64,000 nt of DNA from DASUBV01 sp035763085 (GTDB lineage Bacteria; Actinomycetota; Actinomycetes; Streptosporangiales; Streptosporangiaceae): NCBI GenBank assembly GCA_035763085.1, contig DASUBV010000036.1, forward strand, positions 1 to 64,000, read 5' to 3'. Below, piece by piece: positions 1 to 7,590 of the stretch. The notes below the pieces were generated by a model that was not told the DNA's origin, made no database searches, and worked only from the letters and a program-made list of their open reading frames with translations. Numbering within the stretch: the stretch's first letter is position 1; each line of letters starts with the position of its first letter. A program made the translations under genes and the position numbers.

Positions 1-1
1 G

Positions 2-67
2 CACCCGGCCGAGTTGCCGGCCGCCCTGGCCCGCTACGTCACCCAGCGGCTCGGAGCCGCCAGCTGA
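2..67 (+). CDS. 3' end of an unidentified gene (partial)
   Basis: An open frame entering from the left edge reads HPAELPAALARYVTQRLGAAS and stops with TGA at 65-67. The amphipathic, Arg/Leu-rich tail looks like the last helix of a soluble protein. Too little remains to name the family. It runs convergently into the peptidase gene, and the two coding regions share about 29 bp, which is plausible because tail-to-tail overlaps recur in this window. Confidence 0.5.
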   Translation, partial: HPAELPAALARYVTQRLGAAS

Positions 68-2630
68 GCTCGGTTATCTGGCTGGGGCTGACCCACACGG
101 TGGCGCTGGCGCCGGTGTAGCCGGTGGCGCTGGCCATGAGCCTGGTGGACCCGGTGTGGGAGCTGAACAGCGTGTAGAAGCCGTCCGGCAGCCGGGGGTC
201 GTCCGGCGTGGCCGCCGAGACGGCCGTGTCGGCCGGGCTGGCGGCGCTGGTCACGGTCGCGCCCACGACCGGCTGGCCGGTAGCCCGGTTCCGGACGAAG
301 CCCTCGACCAGGCCGCCGGGAACCGGCGCGCAGGTCCGGGTGCCGGCATACACGTCGTCGATCGCCCACCAGCCGCCCTGATGGCCCGTGTAGGTGAACC
401 GCACACGCACATCCTTGTGCCCGGCAGCTTGCGGGACCGGGATGTCGACCGGGCCGGCGATGCTCGGGATCAGGTGCTTCCAGACGTTGGTCCAGGTGGC
501 GCCGCCGTCGAGGCTCAGGTCCACGTAGATGGCCGCCCCGAAGTAAAAGGCGTAGCTGGTGTCGAAGCCGATATGCGGCGCGGTCTGGCCGGAGAGGTCG
601 ATCGCCGGTGAGATCAGCGAGGTGTTCTGGACGGTCCTGAAGCTGTAGCTCTGGGAGTCGACGATCGCGAAGTCGGCATCGCCGCCGGGCGGTGGGGTGC
701 GGTTCTTCGGGTTGCTGAACTCCCACAGCTCGTTATTGCTCGTGTGGTCCACGCTGGTCCAGCCGTCCTGCGGGGTGGTGCCCTGCCATCCGGTGAAGCC
801 GGTCTCCAGGCCGGCATAGCGGAAGGCATAGCCGGGCGCAGTACAGGCCGCCGGGTCCACCGCGAGCTTCGCGTTGAGGTGCCGGCTGGCCCGGCCCATC
901 CGCACCGTCAGGTCCGTGGTCTGGTAGCCGGGCATCCCGGCCGCGCTGACCTGCACCTGATAGGAGCCGTCCACCGGCAGCCGGATCTGGTACCGCCCGG
1001 TGTGCGGGTCGGTGAACACCGAGTCCGGGTCGCCGGTCACGCTGACCTTCGCATACATCGGCCAGCCGTGCCCGGAGCCGTCGGTGACCATGCCCGACAG
1101 GGTGCGTTCCGGCAGCGGCGTCAGCGCGAAGTTCCGCGTGATCGTGCTGTTCGCGGCCACTGGCAGGCCGGTGACGGTGGCCGGGGCGTACCCGAAGCTG
1201 CGCACGGTCAGGCTGTAGGAGCCCACCGGAAGAGGAACGCTGTAGGTTCCCGCGGAGCCCGTCGTGGCCGAGTAGGTGACGCCGGTGCCGGTGTTCGTGG
1301 CGGCGACCGACGCATGCGCCAGCGGGTCGTGACCGGCCGCGGTGACGGTGCCGGTGAGGGTTCCGTGCGGGCCGAAGGTGAGCGCGCCGACCCCGTTCGG
1401 CGTGCCCAGCCCGGTGGGGCCGTCCCAGCCGGGGCCCGCGGTGCACAGCAGGGTGCCGCAGGTGCCATCGGAGCCCGCGGTGACGTCGTTGAGGTCGCCG
1501 CTCTGGCTGGGGTCGTCGTAGGGATAGCTGACCGGGTAGGTGCCGGCCACTGGCGGGCCCGCCAGCGCGTACATGGCCGCCATCAGCGGCGAGGACAGGC
1601 TGGTTCCGCCCACCTGAATCCAGCCGGCCTCGTCGTCAGTGTCGAACACCGACAGGCCGGTGTTCGGGTTGGCGTCGGCGGAGATGTCCGCGGTGGCCTT
1701 GTTGGCCGGGCAGTCCGTGCTCACCGCCTGCTGGTAGGCGGGGCGGGGCTCGAAGGCTGAGCACCCGGCGCCGCCGCTCACCCAGGCTGACTCGGTCCAG
1801 CCGCGGGTCGTCGTGGTGTCCCGGGTCAGCGTCGTCCCGCCGACTGCCGTGACGTACGGGCTGCTCGCCGGGTAGTTCACCCTGCCGCCGGAGTCCCCGG
1901 TCGACGCGGTCACGACGGTGCCCGGGTGGTCGTAGTAGTGGTCGAGGCTCGCTTCCTCGGGATTCTCGCCGGTGATGCCGTAGGAGTTCGACACGAACTG
2001 CGCGCCCAGCCGCACCGCGGTGTCGACGGCGGTCCCGAGGTTGTCGAAGCTGGGGGTGGTGGCCTCGACGAGCAGGATGTGGCACAGCGGGCAGGCGGAC
2101 GAGACCGCGTCGAGGTCCAGCGCTGTCTCCGTCGCCCACCCGGAGTCGTCGGCCGGGTAACTCGTGCCGCCGCTCTGGTCGACCTTGGTGAAGCACCCGT
2201 TCTGCGTGGTGCACGCCGGCAGCCCGTAGGTGCTGCGGAAGGTGGCCAGGTCCGCCTCGGCGTTGTCGTAGCCGAACGCATCGACCACGGCGACGGTCAT
2301 CCCGGCGCCGGCCCCGGCGGGCAGGTGGTATGCGGACTGGATGTCGGCGGGCCCGAGCGCGGTGGGCAGCGGCCCGGCGGCGTTCGCCTGAATCTGGTCC
2401 CGGCTGTTGGTCTTGATCAGGGCGAAACACTGCGCGACGACTGCGCGGGTTCCGGCAGCGGGCGGCGCGTCACACCCGGCGGGCGTGAACTGGGGCGCCG
2501 TCCCGGCGGGCGCGGCCTGGGCCGCGACCGCCGGAGTCGGCGCGGCGAGCGAACTGGTCAGCCCGACCGCTGTCACCGTGGCAATACCTGTCAGGCCAGC
2601 GGCCAGGCGCTGAATCCACCGGCTGGTCAT
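39..2630 (-). CDS. Secreted sedolisin-like (S53) serine peptidase with C-terminal Ig-like modules
   Basis: Exported serine-carboxyl peptidase, 863 aa. A Sec-type signal peptide (about residues 1-37, ending AVAA) precedes the catalytic domain (about 95-470). The sedolisin residues are visible: Glu168 and Asp172 (E-x3-D in WATETALDLD), Asp246 in TGDSGG, and Ser344 in GGTSLSSP. No full pro-kumamolisin domain is visible before it, only about 60 residues. After the catalytic part come two carboxypeptidase-regulatory-like beta sandwiches, an immune-inhibitor-A/MAM-like jelly roll with aromatic-rich strands, and a third regulatory-like module near the C-terminus. The ATG at 2630 was chosen because GGGGA lies about 8 nt upstream and the signal peptide begins there; a longer frame upstream has no signal-like start. 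It is divergent from the regulator at 2727. Likely role: extracellular protein degradation at acidic pH, inferred from the family. Confidence 0.85.
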   Translation of the reverse strand: MTSRWIQRLAAGLTGIATVTAVGLTSSLAAPTPAVAAQAAPAGTAPQFTPAGCDAPPAAGTRAVVAQCFALIKTNSRDQIQANAAGPLPTALGPADIQSAYHLPAGAGAGMTVAVVDAFGYDNAEADLATFRSTYGLPACTTQNGCFTKVDQSGGTSYPADDSGWATETALDLDAVSSACPLCHILLVEATTPSFDNLGTAVDTAVRLGAQFVSNSYGITGENPEEASLDHYYDHPGTVVTASTGDSGGRVNYPASSPYVTAVGGTTLTRDTTTTRGWTESAWVSGGAGCSAFEPRPAYQQAVSTDCPANKATADISADANPNTGLSVFDTDDEAGWIQVGGTSLSSPLMAAMYALAGPPVAGTYPVSYPYDDPSQSGDLNDVTAGSDGTCGTLLCTAGPGWDGPTGLGTPNGVGALTFGPHGTLTGTVTAAGHDPLAHASVAATNTGTGVTYSATTGSAGTYSVPLPVGSYSLTVRSFGYAPATVTGLPVAANSTITRNFALTPLPERTLSGMVTDGSGHGWPMYAKVSVTGDPDSVFTDPHTGRYQIRLPVDGSYQVQVSAAGMPGYQTTDLTVRMGRASRHLNAKLAVDPAACTAPGYAFRYAGLETGFTGWQGTTPQDGWTSVDHTSNNELWEFSNPKNRTPPPGGDADFAIVDSQSYSFRTVQNTSLISPAIDLSGQTAPHIGFDTSYAFYFGAAIYVDLSLDGGATWTNVWKHLIPSIAGPVDIPVPQAAGHKDVRVRFTYTGHQGGWWAIDDVYAGTRTCAPVPGGLVEGFVRNRATGQPVVGATVTSAASPADTAVSAATPDDPRLPDGFYTLFSSHTGSTRLMASATGYTGASATVWVSPSQITELSWRLRAAG

Positions 2631-2726
2631 GAGCGCGTCCCCATCCTCGTGAACCCCTGCGTAAATGCGACGAACAGCACTAACCTCGCGATGGACTCTA
2701 AGCGGGACGCCTGGCACGGTGGTGAC

Positions 2727-3746
2727 ATGTCGCAACTGCGCCAGCAGTCGTCGTCCCGCTCCGCGTTCGCCGTCCTCGGCTTGTCCGAGGACGAAGAGCG
2801 GGCCTACCACGCGCTGACGCGGGCCCGGTCGGCGACGCCCGGCCAGCTGCGCGAAGAGCTCGGCGGCACCGCCGAGGACCTGATGTGGGTCATCGCCGGC
2901 CTGGAGAGCAAAGGCCTGGTGAGCTGGACCACGGGCAGCCCCCGGCGCCTGCTCGCCGCTCCGCCGAGCGCGGCGGTGGACGTGCTCGCCCTCAAGATCG
3001 AGCGCGACCTGCAGCGGGCGCGGGTGGCGGCCGCCCGGCTAGCGGCCGAGTGGTCGCAGGTGGCCCGGGTCCGGGAGGCGGACGAGCTCGTCGAGATCAT
3101 CACCGGCACGGACGCGATGCTGCGCCGGTTCGAGGCGATGATCAGCTCGGCGCAGGACGAGATTCTCGGCTTCGCGGCCGCGCCGATCATCGCGCCCGAC
3201 GAGGTCAACCTGGGCATCAACATCGAGGCACTGAACCGCAACGTCAGCCTGCGGACCATCTATGAGCGCGCCGTGCTCGACACGCCGGGGTTCAGCGATG
3301 TCATCGCCGCATGCGAGGCGGCGGGCGAGCAGGTCCGGCTCATCGACCAGGTCCCGAGCAAGATGGTCCTGGTCGACGGCACCGTCGGCCTGCTGCCCGT
3401 GCACGTCGACGTGCAGCATGCTCAGCCGAGCGCCGCCGTGATCCATGCACCGCTCACCCGCACGCTGACGGCGCTGTTCGAGGAACTGTGGCGGCGAGCC
3501 ATGCCCGCCTCGCTCAGAGCCGTGCAGCCGCCGGAGCCGGGGGCGCCCGCCGGCGTGGATCTCAGGCTCCTGTCGCTGATGCTCGGCGGCCTCACCGACG
3601 ACGCGATCGCCCGGCAGCTCGGCATCAGCCGCCGGACCGTCCAGCGGCGGATCCTGCGGCTGATCGCGCTGGCCGGGGTGCAGACCCGCCTGCAGCTGAT
3701 CTGGCGGGCCGGCGAGCGCGGCTGGCTGAGCGCGGGCGCCGCGTAG
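2727..3746 (+). CDS. TrmB-type N-terminal winged-helix / LuxR-type C-terminal HTH regulator
   Basis: Cytoplasmic transcription factor, 339 aa. Residues about 14-75 form a TrmB-like winged helix (LSEDEERAYHALT, then ELGGTAEDLMWVIAGLESKGLV). A central region (about 110-255) resembles the effector part of TrmB-family proteins. The last 60 residues hold a second helix-turn-helix of LuxR type (GLTDDAIARQLGISRRTVQRRI). This two-HTH arrangement is common in actinobacteria. The start at ATG 2727 is inferred from the conserved N-terminus; an in-frame ATG at 2691 has no better ribosome site. It is divergent from the S53 peptidase with a 96-bp shared intergenic region, so control of the peptidase is plausible but not shown. 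Confidence 0.75.
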   Translation: MSQLRQQSSSRSAFAVLGLSEDEERAYHALTRARSATPGQLREELGGTAEDLMWVIAGLESKGLVSWTTGSPRRLLAAPPSAAVDVLALKIERDLQRARVAAARLAAEWSQVARVREADELVEIITGTDAMLRRFEAMISSAQDEILGFAAAPIIAPDEVNLGINIEALNRNVSLRTIYERAVLDTPGFSDVIAACEAAGEQVRLIDQVPSKMVLVDGTVGLLPVHVDVQHAQPSAAVIHAPLTRTLTALFEELWRRAMPASLRAVQPPEPGAPAGVDLRLLSLMLGGLTDDAIARQLGISRRTVQRRILRLIALAGVQTRLQLIWRAGERGWLSAGAA

Positions 3747-3789
3747 TACCCCGGCTGCCGCCGCGGGCCGTCCCTGCGCGCTGGTCCGG

Positions 3790-3795
3790 TACGGT
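3790..3795 (+). promoter_or_regulatory. Candidate -10 element, leaderless start of the PfkB kinase
   Basis: TACGGT lies six bases before the GTG at 3802, and no Shine-Dalgarno sequence is present. This matches the TAnnnT plus 6-8 nt spacing seen before several other genes here. Confidence 0.5.
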
Positions 3796-3801
3796 GCGGC
3801 T

Positions 3802-4770
3802 GTGCCCGCAGACTCGCCCCTCAGCTTCGTGACCGTGGGCGAAGCGCTGATCGACCTGGTCCCGGCTGACGATGGTGCCTACCTGGCCCGGCCGGGCGGC
3901 AGCCCGCTGAACGTGGCCGTCGGGCTGGCCCGGCTCGGCCAGCGAGCAGGCCTGGCTGGCCGGCTGTCGGCCGACCCATTCGGCACGGTGCTGCGCCGCC
4001 ATATGGAGCGCTCCTGTGTCGACACGCGGCACCTGGTGGCTGCGCCCGAGCCCACGACGATCGCGCTGGTCGAGCTGTCCGGCGGGCAGGCCCGGTATGA
4101 GTTCACCCCCGGCGGCGCGGACTTCCAGTGGACGCCGGGCGAGCTGGCGCCCCTGCCGGACGGTGCCCGTGCGGTGCATTTCGGCTCACTGGCATCGTGG
4201 CTGCCGCCCGGCGACGCCGCCATCACCGCGGCGATCAGCCGGATCAGGGCCGCCGGCCAGGTGCTGGTCAGCTACGACCCCAACGTGCGGCCCGCCCTGC
4301 AGCAGGACGCCGCCGCGGCACGCCAGCAGGTCGAGCAGTCGGTCGCGCTGGCGCACGTGGTGAAGGCGAGCTCAGAGGACCTGGCCTGGCTGTACGGGCC
4401 CGGCGACCCGGCCGGCGCCGCCGCGCGCTGGCTCGCCCTCGGCGCGGGGCTTGTCGTCGTGACCTCCGGCGCCTCCGGCGCCGCCGGCTGGACCCGGCCG
4501 GGCCCGGCGGTCAGCAGGCCGGGATACCCGGTCCGGCTTGCCGACACCGTCGGCGCCGGCGACGCCTTCACCAGCGGCCTGCTGGACGGGCTGGCCCGCG
4601 CGGACCTGCTGCGGCCGGCCGCGGTGACCGCCGGGCTCGATGCCCCGGTGCTCGCCGCGATCCTGGATGAGGCCAGCCTGGTGGCCGGCCTGACCTGCAG
4701 CCGGCCCGGCGCCAGCCCGCCCTGGCGCGCCGAGGTGGACGCCCGGCTGCAGCCGCGGCGTCCCCGGTGA
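3802..4770 (+). CDS. PfkB-family carbohydrate kinase (fructokinase/ribokinase-like)
   Basis: ATP-dependent sugar kinase of the ribokinase fold, 322 aa, the family's usual length. The N-terminal PfkB signature is present (GGSPLNVAVGLARLG, about residues 32-46), as is the C-terminal signature with the catalytic Asp in DTVGAGDAF (about 248-256). The FTPGGADFQW stretch and overall pattern resemble fructokinases more than adenosine kinases, but the substrate cannot be fixed from sequence. GTG start at 3802 with a leaderless-type promoter. It appears monocistronic: the regulator upstream ends 55 bp earlier and DedA begins about 110 bp later with its own promoter. Confidence 0.85.
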   Translation: MPADSPLSFVTVGEALIDLVPADDGAYLARPGGSPLNVAVGLARLGQRAGLAGRLSADPFGTVLRRHMERSCVDTRHLVAAPEPTTIALVELSGGQARYEFTPGGADFQWTPGELAPLPDGARAVHFGSLASWLPPGDAAITAAISRIRAAGQVLVSYDPNVRPALQQDAAAARQQVEQSVALAHVVKASSEDLAWLYGPGDPAGAAARWLALGAGLVVVTSGASGAAGWTRPGPAVSRPGYPVRLADTVGAGDAFTSGLLDGLARADLLRPAAVTAGLDAPVLAAILDEASLVAGLTCSRPGASPPWRAEVDARLQPRRPR

Positions 4771-4832
4771 CATGCCCGGCTGGCACCGGGCCGGGCGGCC
4801 CCGTCTGGCCCGCTCCGGCAGGCGGCGGCGGG

Positions 4833-4838
4833 TAACCT
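4833..4838 (+). promoter_or_regulatory. Candidate -10 element upstream of a leader ORF and DedA
   Basis: TAACCT is followed after six bases by GTG at 4845, which opens a seven-codon ORF rather than DedA itself. Spacing and sequence match the other leaderless promoters in the window. Confidence 0.45.
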
Positions 4839-4844
4839 GGGCAC

Positions 4845-4868
4845 GTGAACGAGGCAGCCGGCGGGTGA
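4845..4868 (+). CDS. Possible seven-codon leaderless leader peptide before DedA
   Basis: GTG at 4845 opens the frame VNEAAGG followed by TGA (4866-4868). It sits six bases after a TAACCT -10 element and ends ten bases before the DedA GTG, in a different frame. If the transcript is leaderless, ribosomes would read this first and reinitiate at DedA. It may instead be a by-product of promoter placement. Confidence 0.3.
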   Translation: MNEAAGG

Positions 4869-4878
4869 CGGGACCGGC

Positions 4879-5502
4879 GTGAGCATCAGCCACCTCGTGG
4901 CGAGCCTGGGCTACTGGGCCGTCTTCCTGCTGGTCGGGTCGGAGAGCCTGGGCATCCCGGTCCCCGGCGAGACGGCCCTGATCGTCGCCGGCATCTACGC
5001 TGGGCACACCCACCGGCTGTCACCGTGGGTGATCTTCGCTGTGGCCAGCGCGGCCGCGATCATCGGGGACAACATCGGTTACTGGATCGGCGACAAGGGC
5101 GGCTACCGGCTGGCCCGCCGGTACGGACGCCGGGTCCGGCTGGACGAGCGCAAGCTGAAGATCGCCCGGTACCTGTTCGACCAGCACGGGGCCAAGGTGG
5201 TGTTCTTCGGCCGGTTCGTGTCGGTGCTGCGCACGTACGCGGCGTTCCTGGCCGGCACCAGCAAGATGCGGTGGCGCAGGTTCCTGCCCGCGAACGCGGC
5301 CGGCGGGATCGTGTGGGCCGGCATCTACACGACGGCGTCCTACCTCGCCGGCGACGCGCTGCAGCGGGTCTCGGGCGTCATCGACTGGATCCTGGCCGGC
5401 GCGGCCGTGCTCGCGATCGCGGGGGTCGTGGTGATCCTCCGGCGGCAGGCATCCAGGCTCGGGGACCGCGCTGAGGCGGCCTACCCCGGACCGCTGGACT
5501 GA
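4879..5502 (+). CDS. DedA-family (SNARE-associated) integral membrane protein
   Basis: Polytopic inner-membrane protein, 207 aa, the typical DedA length. The family's E-x-PGE-type segment (ESLGIPVPGETALIVAG, about residues 22-38) and the G-[RK]-F-x3-[RV]-type motif (FFGRFVSVLRTYAAFLAG, about 112-129) are both present. Hydrophobic segments lie near 8-38, 47-65, 140-160 and 170-190. DedA proteins act as lipid scramblases/flippases, for example for undecaprenyl phosphate or phosphatidylethanolamine, and affect envelope stress; the exact substrate here is unknown. No strong ribosome site precedes the GTG at 4879, which fits reinitiation from the short ORF just upstream. Confidence 0.85.
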   Translation: MSISHLVASLGYWAVFLLVGSESLGIPVPGETALIVAGIYAGHTHRLSPWVIFAVASAAAIIGDNIGYWIGDKGGYRLARRYGRRVRLDERKLKIARYLFDQHGAKVVFFGRFVSVLRTYAAFLAGTSKMRWRRFLPANAAGGIVWAGIYTTASYLAGDALQRVSGVIDWILAGAAVLAIAGVVVILRRQASRLGDRAEAAYPGPLD

Positions 5503-5547
5503 CGGGAACCCGCCCGGTGGCCGGCCTGCGCCGCCGTCGGCTGTTCC

Positions 5548-5562
5548 TCTGCTGCCAGCAGA
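5548..5562 (+). promoter_or_regulatory. Palindrome upstream of clpP, resembling a PopR box
   Basis: TCTGCTG and CAGCAGA are perfect inverted arms around one C. The outer TCTGC-N5-GCAGA spacing equals that of the PopR operator described for Streptomyces lividans clpP3P4 (TCTGCC-3N-GGCAGA as I recall it). It lies 85 bp before the first clpP, and a PopR/ClgR-like gene is encoded in the same locus. Confidence 0.6.
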
Positions 5563-5646
5563 TTCTTTTGGCCTGCCCGGCCTGGCGCGACCATCGTGGA
5601 TCGTGCTGCCGGGCTTCCGGCACGGACCTGAAAGCAGGCAAGGATC

Positions 5647-6267
5647 ATGCAGGCTGCTGCCACCGAAGCCGCCCTGAGCGCCGGGTCGGTTGATGACCAG
5701 CTCATCAGCCGGCTGCTCTACCAGCGGATCATCGTCCTGGGCACGGAGGTCGACGACAAGGTCGCCAACCGGCTGTGCGCCCAGCTCCTGCTGCTGTCGG
5801 CCGAGGACCCGCGGACCGACATCAGCTTGTACATCAACTCGCCCGGCGGCTCGGTCAGCGCCGGGCTGGCCATCTACGACACGATGCAGCTGATTCCCAA
5901 CGACGTCCGGACCCTGGCCATGGGCCTGGCCGCCAGCGCGGGCCAGTTTCTGCTGTCGGCCGGGGCAGCGGGCAAGAGGTTCAGCCTGCCGCACGCCCAG
6001 GTGCTCATGCACCAGGGCTCTGCCGGGTTCGGCGGTACCGCGGCCGACATCGAGATCTATGCCCGGCAGCTGGAGCGGATCGGGGACCTGATGACGCGGC
6101 TGACCGCCCAGCACACCGGCCAGCCAGAGGAGACGATCCGGCACGACGGCCAGCGGGACCGCTGGTTCAGCGCCACCGAAGCGCTGGAGTACGGATTCAT
6201 CGATCACATCGTCGACCGGGTCGACGACGTCCGGCCGGCGGTCGCCGGCCAGCGAGCGGGGCTGTGA
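5647..6267 (+). CDS. clpP: ATP-dependent Clp protease proteolytic subunit (first of a pair)
   Basis: Cytoplasmic serine peptidase that forms heptameric rings and degrades proteins fed by Clp ATPases, 206 aa. The triad is intact: Ser97 in AASAGQF, His122 in VLMHQ and Asp171 in QRDRWFSA, numbered as in E. coli ClpP. The oligomer-forming ISLYINSPGGSV segment is at 59-70. ATG at 5647 has an AAGG ribosome site about 6 nt upstream. It is followed directly by a second clpP and a convergent PopR/ClgR-like regulator, so this is probably the clpP3-clpP4 type operon rather than the housekeeping pair, which normally sits beside tig and clpX. Confidence 0.92.
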   Translation: MQAAATEAALSAGSVDDQLISRLLYQRIIVLGTEVDDKVANRLCAQLLLLSAEDPRTDISLYINSPGGSVSAGLAIYDTMQLIPNDVRTLAMGLAASAGQFLLSAGAAGKRFSLPHAQVLMHQGSAGFGGTAADIEIYARQLERIGDLMTRLTAQHTGQPEETIRHDGQRDRWFSATEALEYGFIDHIVDRVDDVRPAVAGQRAGL

Positions 6268-6269
6268 CC

Positions 6270-6887
6270 ATGGGCCAGTACACGATCCCCACAGTGATCG
6301 AGCGGACCCCGGCCGGCGAGCGCGCCTACGACGTCTACTCCCGGCTGCTGTCGGAGCGGATCATCTTCCTGGGCACCGAGATCGACGACGGCGTGGCCAA
6401 CGTGGTGATGGCCCAGCTGCTGCACCTGGAGGCGGCCAGCCCCGACCTGGAGATCAGCCTGTACATCAACTCGCCGGGCGGCTCCTACAGCGCGCTGACG
6501 GCAATCTACGACACCATGCAGTTCGTCCGGCCGGAGGTCGCGACCATCTGCATGGGGCAGGCCTCGTCGGCTGCGGCGGTGCTGCTCGCTGCGGGCGCGC
6601 CGGGCAAGCGCTCGGTGCTGGCCCACGCCAAGGTGCTGCTGCACCAGCCGTCGAGCCAGGCCCAGGGAACGCTGCCGGACCTGGCCGTCGAGGCCAAGGA
6701 AGTGGCCAGGGTCCGGGCCGAGATCGACGAGATCCTCAGTCGTCACACCGGCCATCCGGTGGCCAAGATCCGCCAGGACACCGACCGGAACAAGACGTTC
6801 TCCGCGAGTGAGGCGGTCGCCTACAGGCTGGCCGACCACGTCATCACCAGCCGCAAGGCACTCCCGGCCGCGGCGGCCGCCTCCTGA
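6270..6887 (+). CDS. clpP: ATP-dependent Clp protease proteolytic subunit (second of a pair)
   Basis: Second ClpP, 205 aa, translationally coupled: ATG at 6270 lies two bases after the upstream stop. An in-frame GTG at 6264 overlapping that stop is an alternative start. Catalytic residues are Ser100 (GQASSAAAV), His125 (KVLLHQP) and an Asp in the QDTDRNK segment (170-172). The oligomerisation segment ISLYINSPGGSYS is at 62-74. Actinobacterial ClpP pairs usually work as mixed double rings. The Ala-rich C-terminus (PAAAAAS) is not a strong degron. Its partner and regulator are discussed with the neighbouring entries. Confidence 0.92.
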   Translation: MGQYTIPTVIERTPAGERAYDVYSRLLSERIIFLGTEIDDGVANVVMAQLLHLEAASPDLEISLYINSPGGSYSALTAIYDTMQFVRPEVATICMGQASSAAAVLLAAGAPGKRSVLAHAKVLLHQPSSQAQGTLPDLAVEAKEVARVRAEIDEILSRHTGHPVAKIRQDTDRNKTFSASEAVAYRLADHVITSRKALPAAAAAS

Positions 6888-6957
6888 CGACGAGGCCGCG
6901 CCGCCGGCCCGCCGCGGAGTGCCTGCGGGAGGCGACCGGCCGGCGGCCGCGGGGGTC

Positions 6958-7359
6958 TCAGGCAGCCAGCCCCAGCGACGCGACCGGGCCGCGGGCCTGC
7001 GGCGGGGCCGGGCGGCCGCGGACGACCCGCAGGTCGCCGGCCCGGTCCAGCCGGATGACCTGGGCGAGCTCGGCGCGGCGGGCGATGACCAGGCCGTGCC
7101 GGGCCTCGGCCAGCACATCGGCCAGCTCGATCCGCAGCGCGTCGCAGATGGCGGCCAGCACCTCGGAGGAGGCCTCCTTGCGGCCCCGCTCGACCTCCGA
7201 CAGGTAGGGCATCGACACCCGGGCCGCGCGGGCCACATCGGCCAGGGTCCGGCGCTGCTCGAGCCGGGCCCGGCGCAGCGCGTCGCCGAGCAGGGTCCGC
7301 AGCAGCGGCCGGGACCGGGGCCGGCGGCCGCCGGGACCGATCACGACCGGATCCGTCAT
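6958..7359 (-). CDS. XRE-family activator of the PopR/ClgR type
   Basis: DNA-binding regulator, 133 aa. An XRE helix-turn-helix spans about 19-80. Its core (LLGDALRRARLEQRRTLADV, then YLSEVERGRKEASSE) is the diagnostic ClgR/PopR version. ClgR activates clp and lon genes in Streptomyces and PopR activates clpP3P4. The protein ends in GLAA; terminal Ala-Ala in PopR is the signal for its degradation by ClpP, so the same feedback is likely here. ATG at 7359 follows a GGAAGGGGA ribosome site. It is convergent with the clpP pair (70-bp gap), with a PopR-like box before clpP and a ClgR-like box before this gene. PopR versus ClgR cannot be settled; the location favours PopR. Confidence 0.8.
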   Translation of the reverse strand: MTDPVVIGPGGRRPRSRPLLRTLLGDALRRARLEQRRTLADVARAARVSMPYLSEVERGRKEASSEVLAAICDALRIELADVLAEARHGLVIARRAELAQVIRLDRAGDLRVVRGRPAPPQARGPVASLGLAA

Positions 7360-7435
7360 CGCCCGTCCCCTTCCTGGCCAGCCGCTAGCTGAGATGTCCT
7401 CACGCTAGCCGGGACGCCGTACGCCGGCGAAGCTC

Positions 7436-7449
7436 GTTCGCGGCGAGCG
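7436..7449 (-). promoter_or_regulatory. ClgR-type box upstream of the XRE regulator
   Basis: GTTCGC-N5-GCG, read on the + strand at 7436-7449, matches the ClgR motif reported for Streptomyces. It lies about 80 bp upstream of the regulator's start, so self-activation or control by a second ClgR is plausible. Confidence 0.5.
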
Positions 7450-7549
7450 CAAGGAAGCGGCCCGCTGCACACCGCGCGGCCGGCCCTCACCGAGCGGTCG
7501 CGGCATGGCGGCGGCCGGCAATGACGTACGCCAGGCCGTGCCGTTCTGC

Positions 7550-7590
7550 TTGCATAATCATGCAGTAGACGACATACTTTTGCGTATGTC
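7550..7590 (+). promoter_or_regulatory. argG promoter with two ArgR-like (ARG box) palindromes
   Basis: Two perfect inverted repeats are spaced 23 bp centre to centre: TGCAT-N4-ATGCA (7551-7564) and GACATAC-N6-GTATGTC (7571-7590). The second covers the argG start codon. ArgR binds paired A/T-rich palindromes of this size. A promoter with TTGCAT (7550-7555), a 17-bp spacer and CATACT (7573-7578) would start the mRNA at the ATG. The operators overlap both promoter elements, which predicts arginine-dependent repression. Confidence 0.65.

Noticed and set aside
39..2810. A start at 2810 for the peptidase
   Set aside because: It would add 60 residues before the signal peptide and run over the regulator's start; a good ribosome site and signal peptide begin at 2630.
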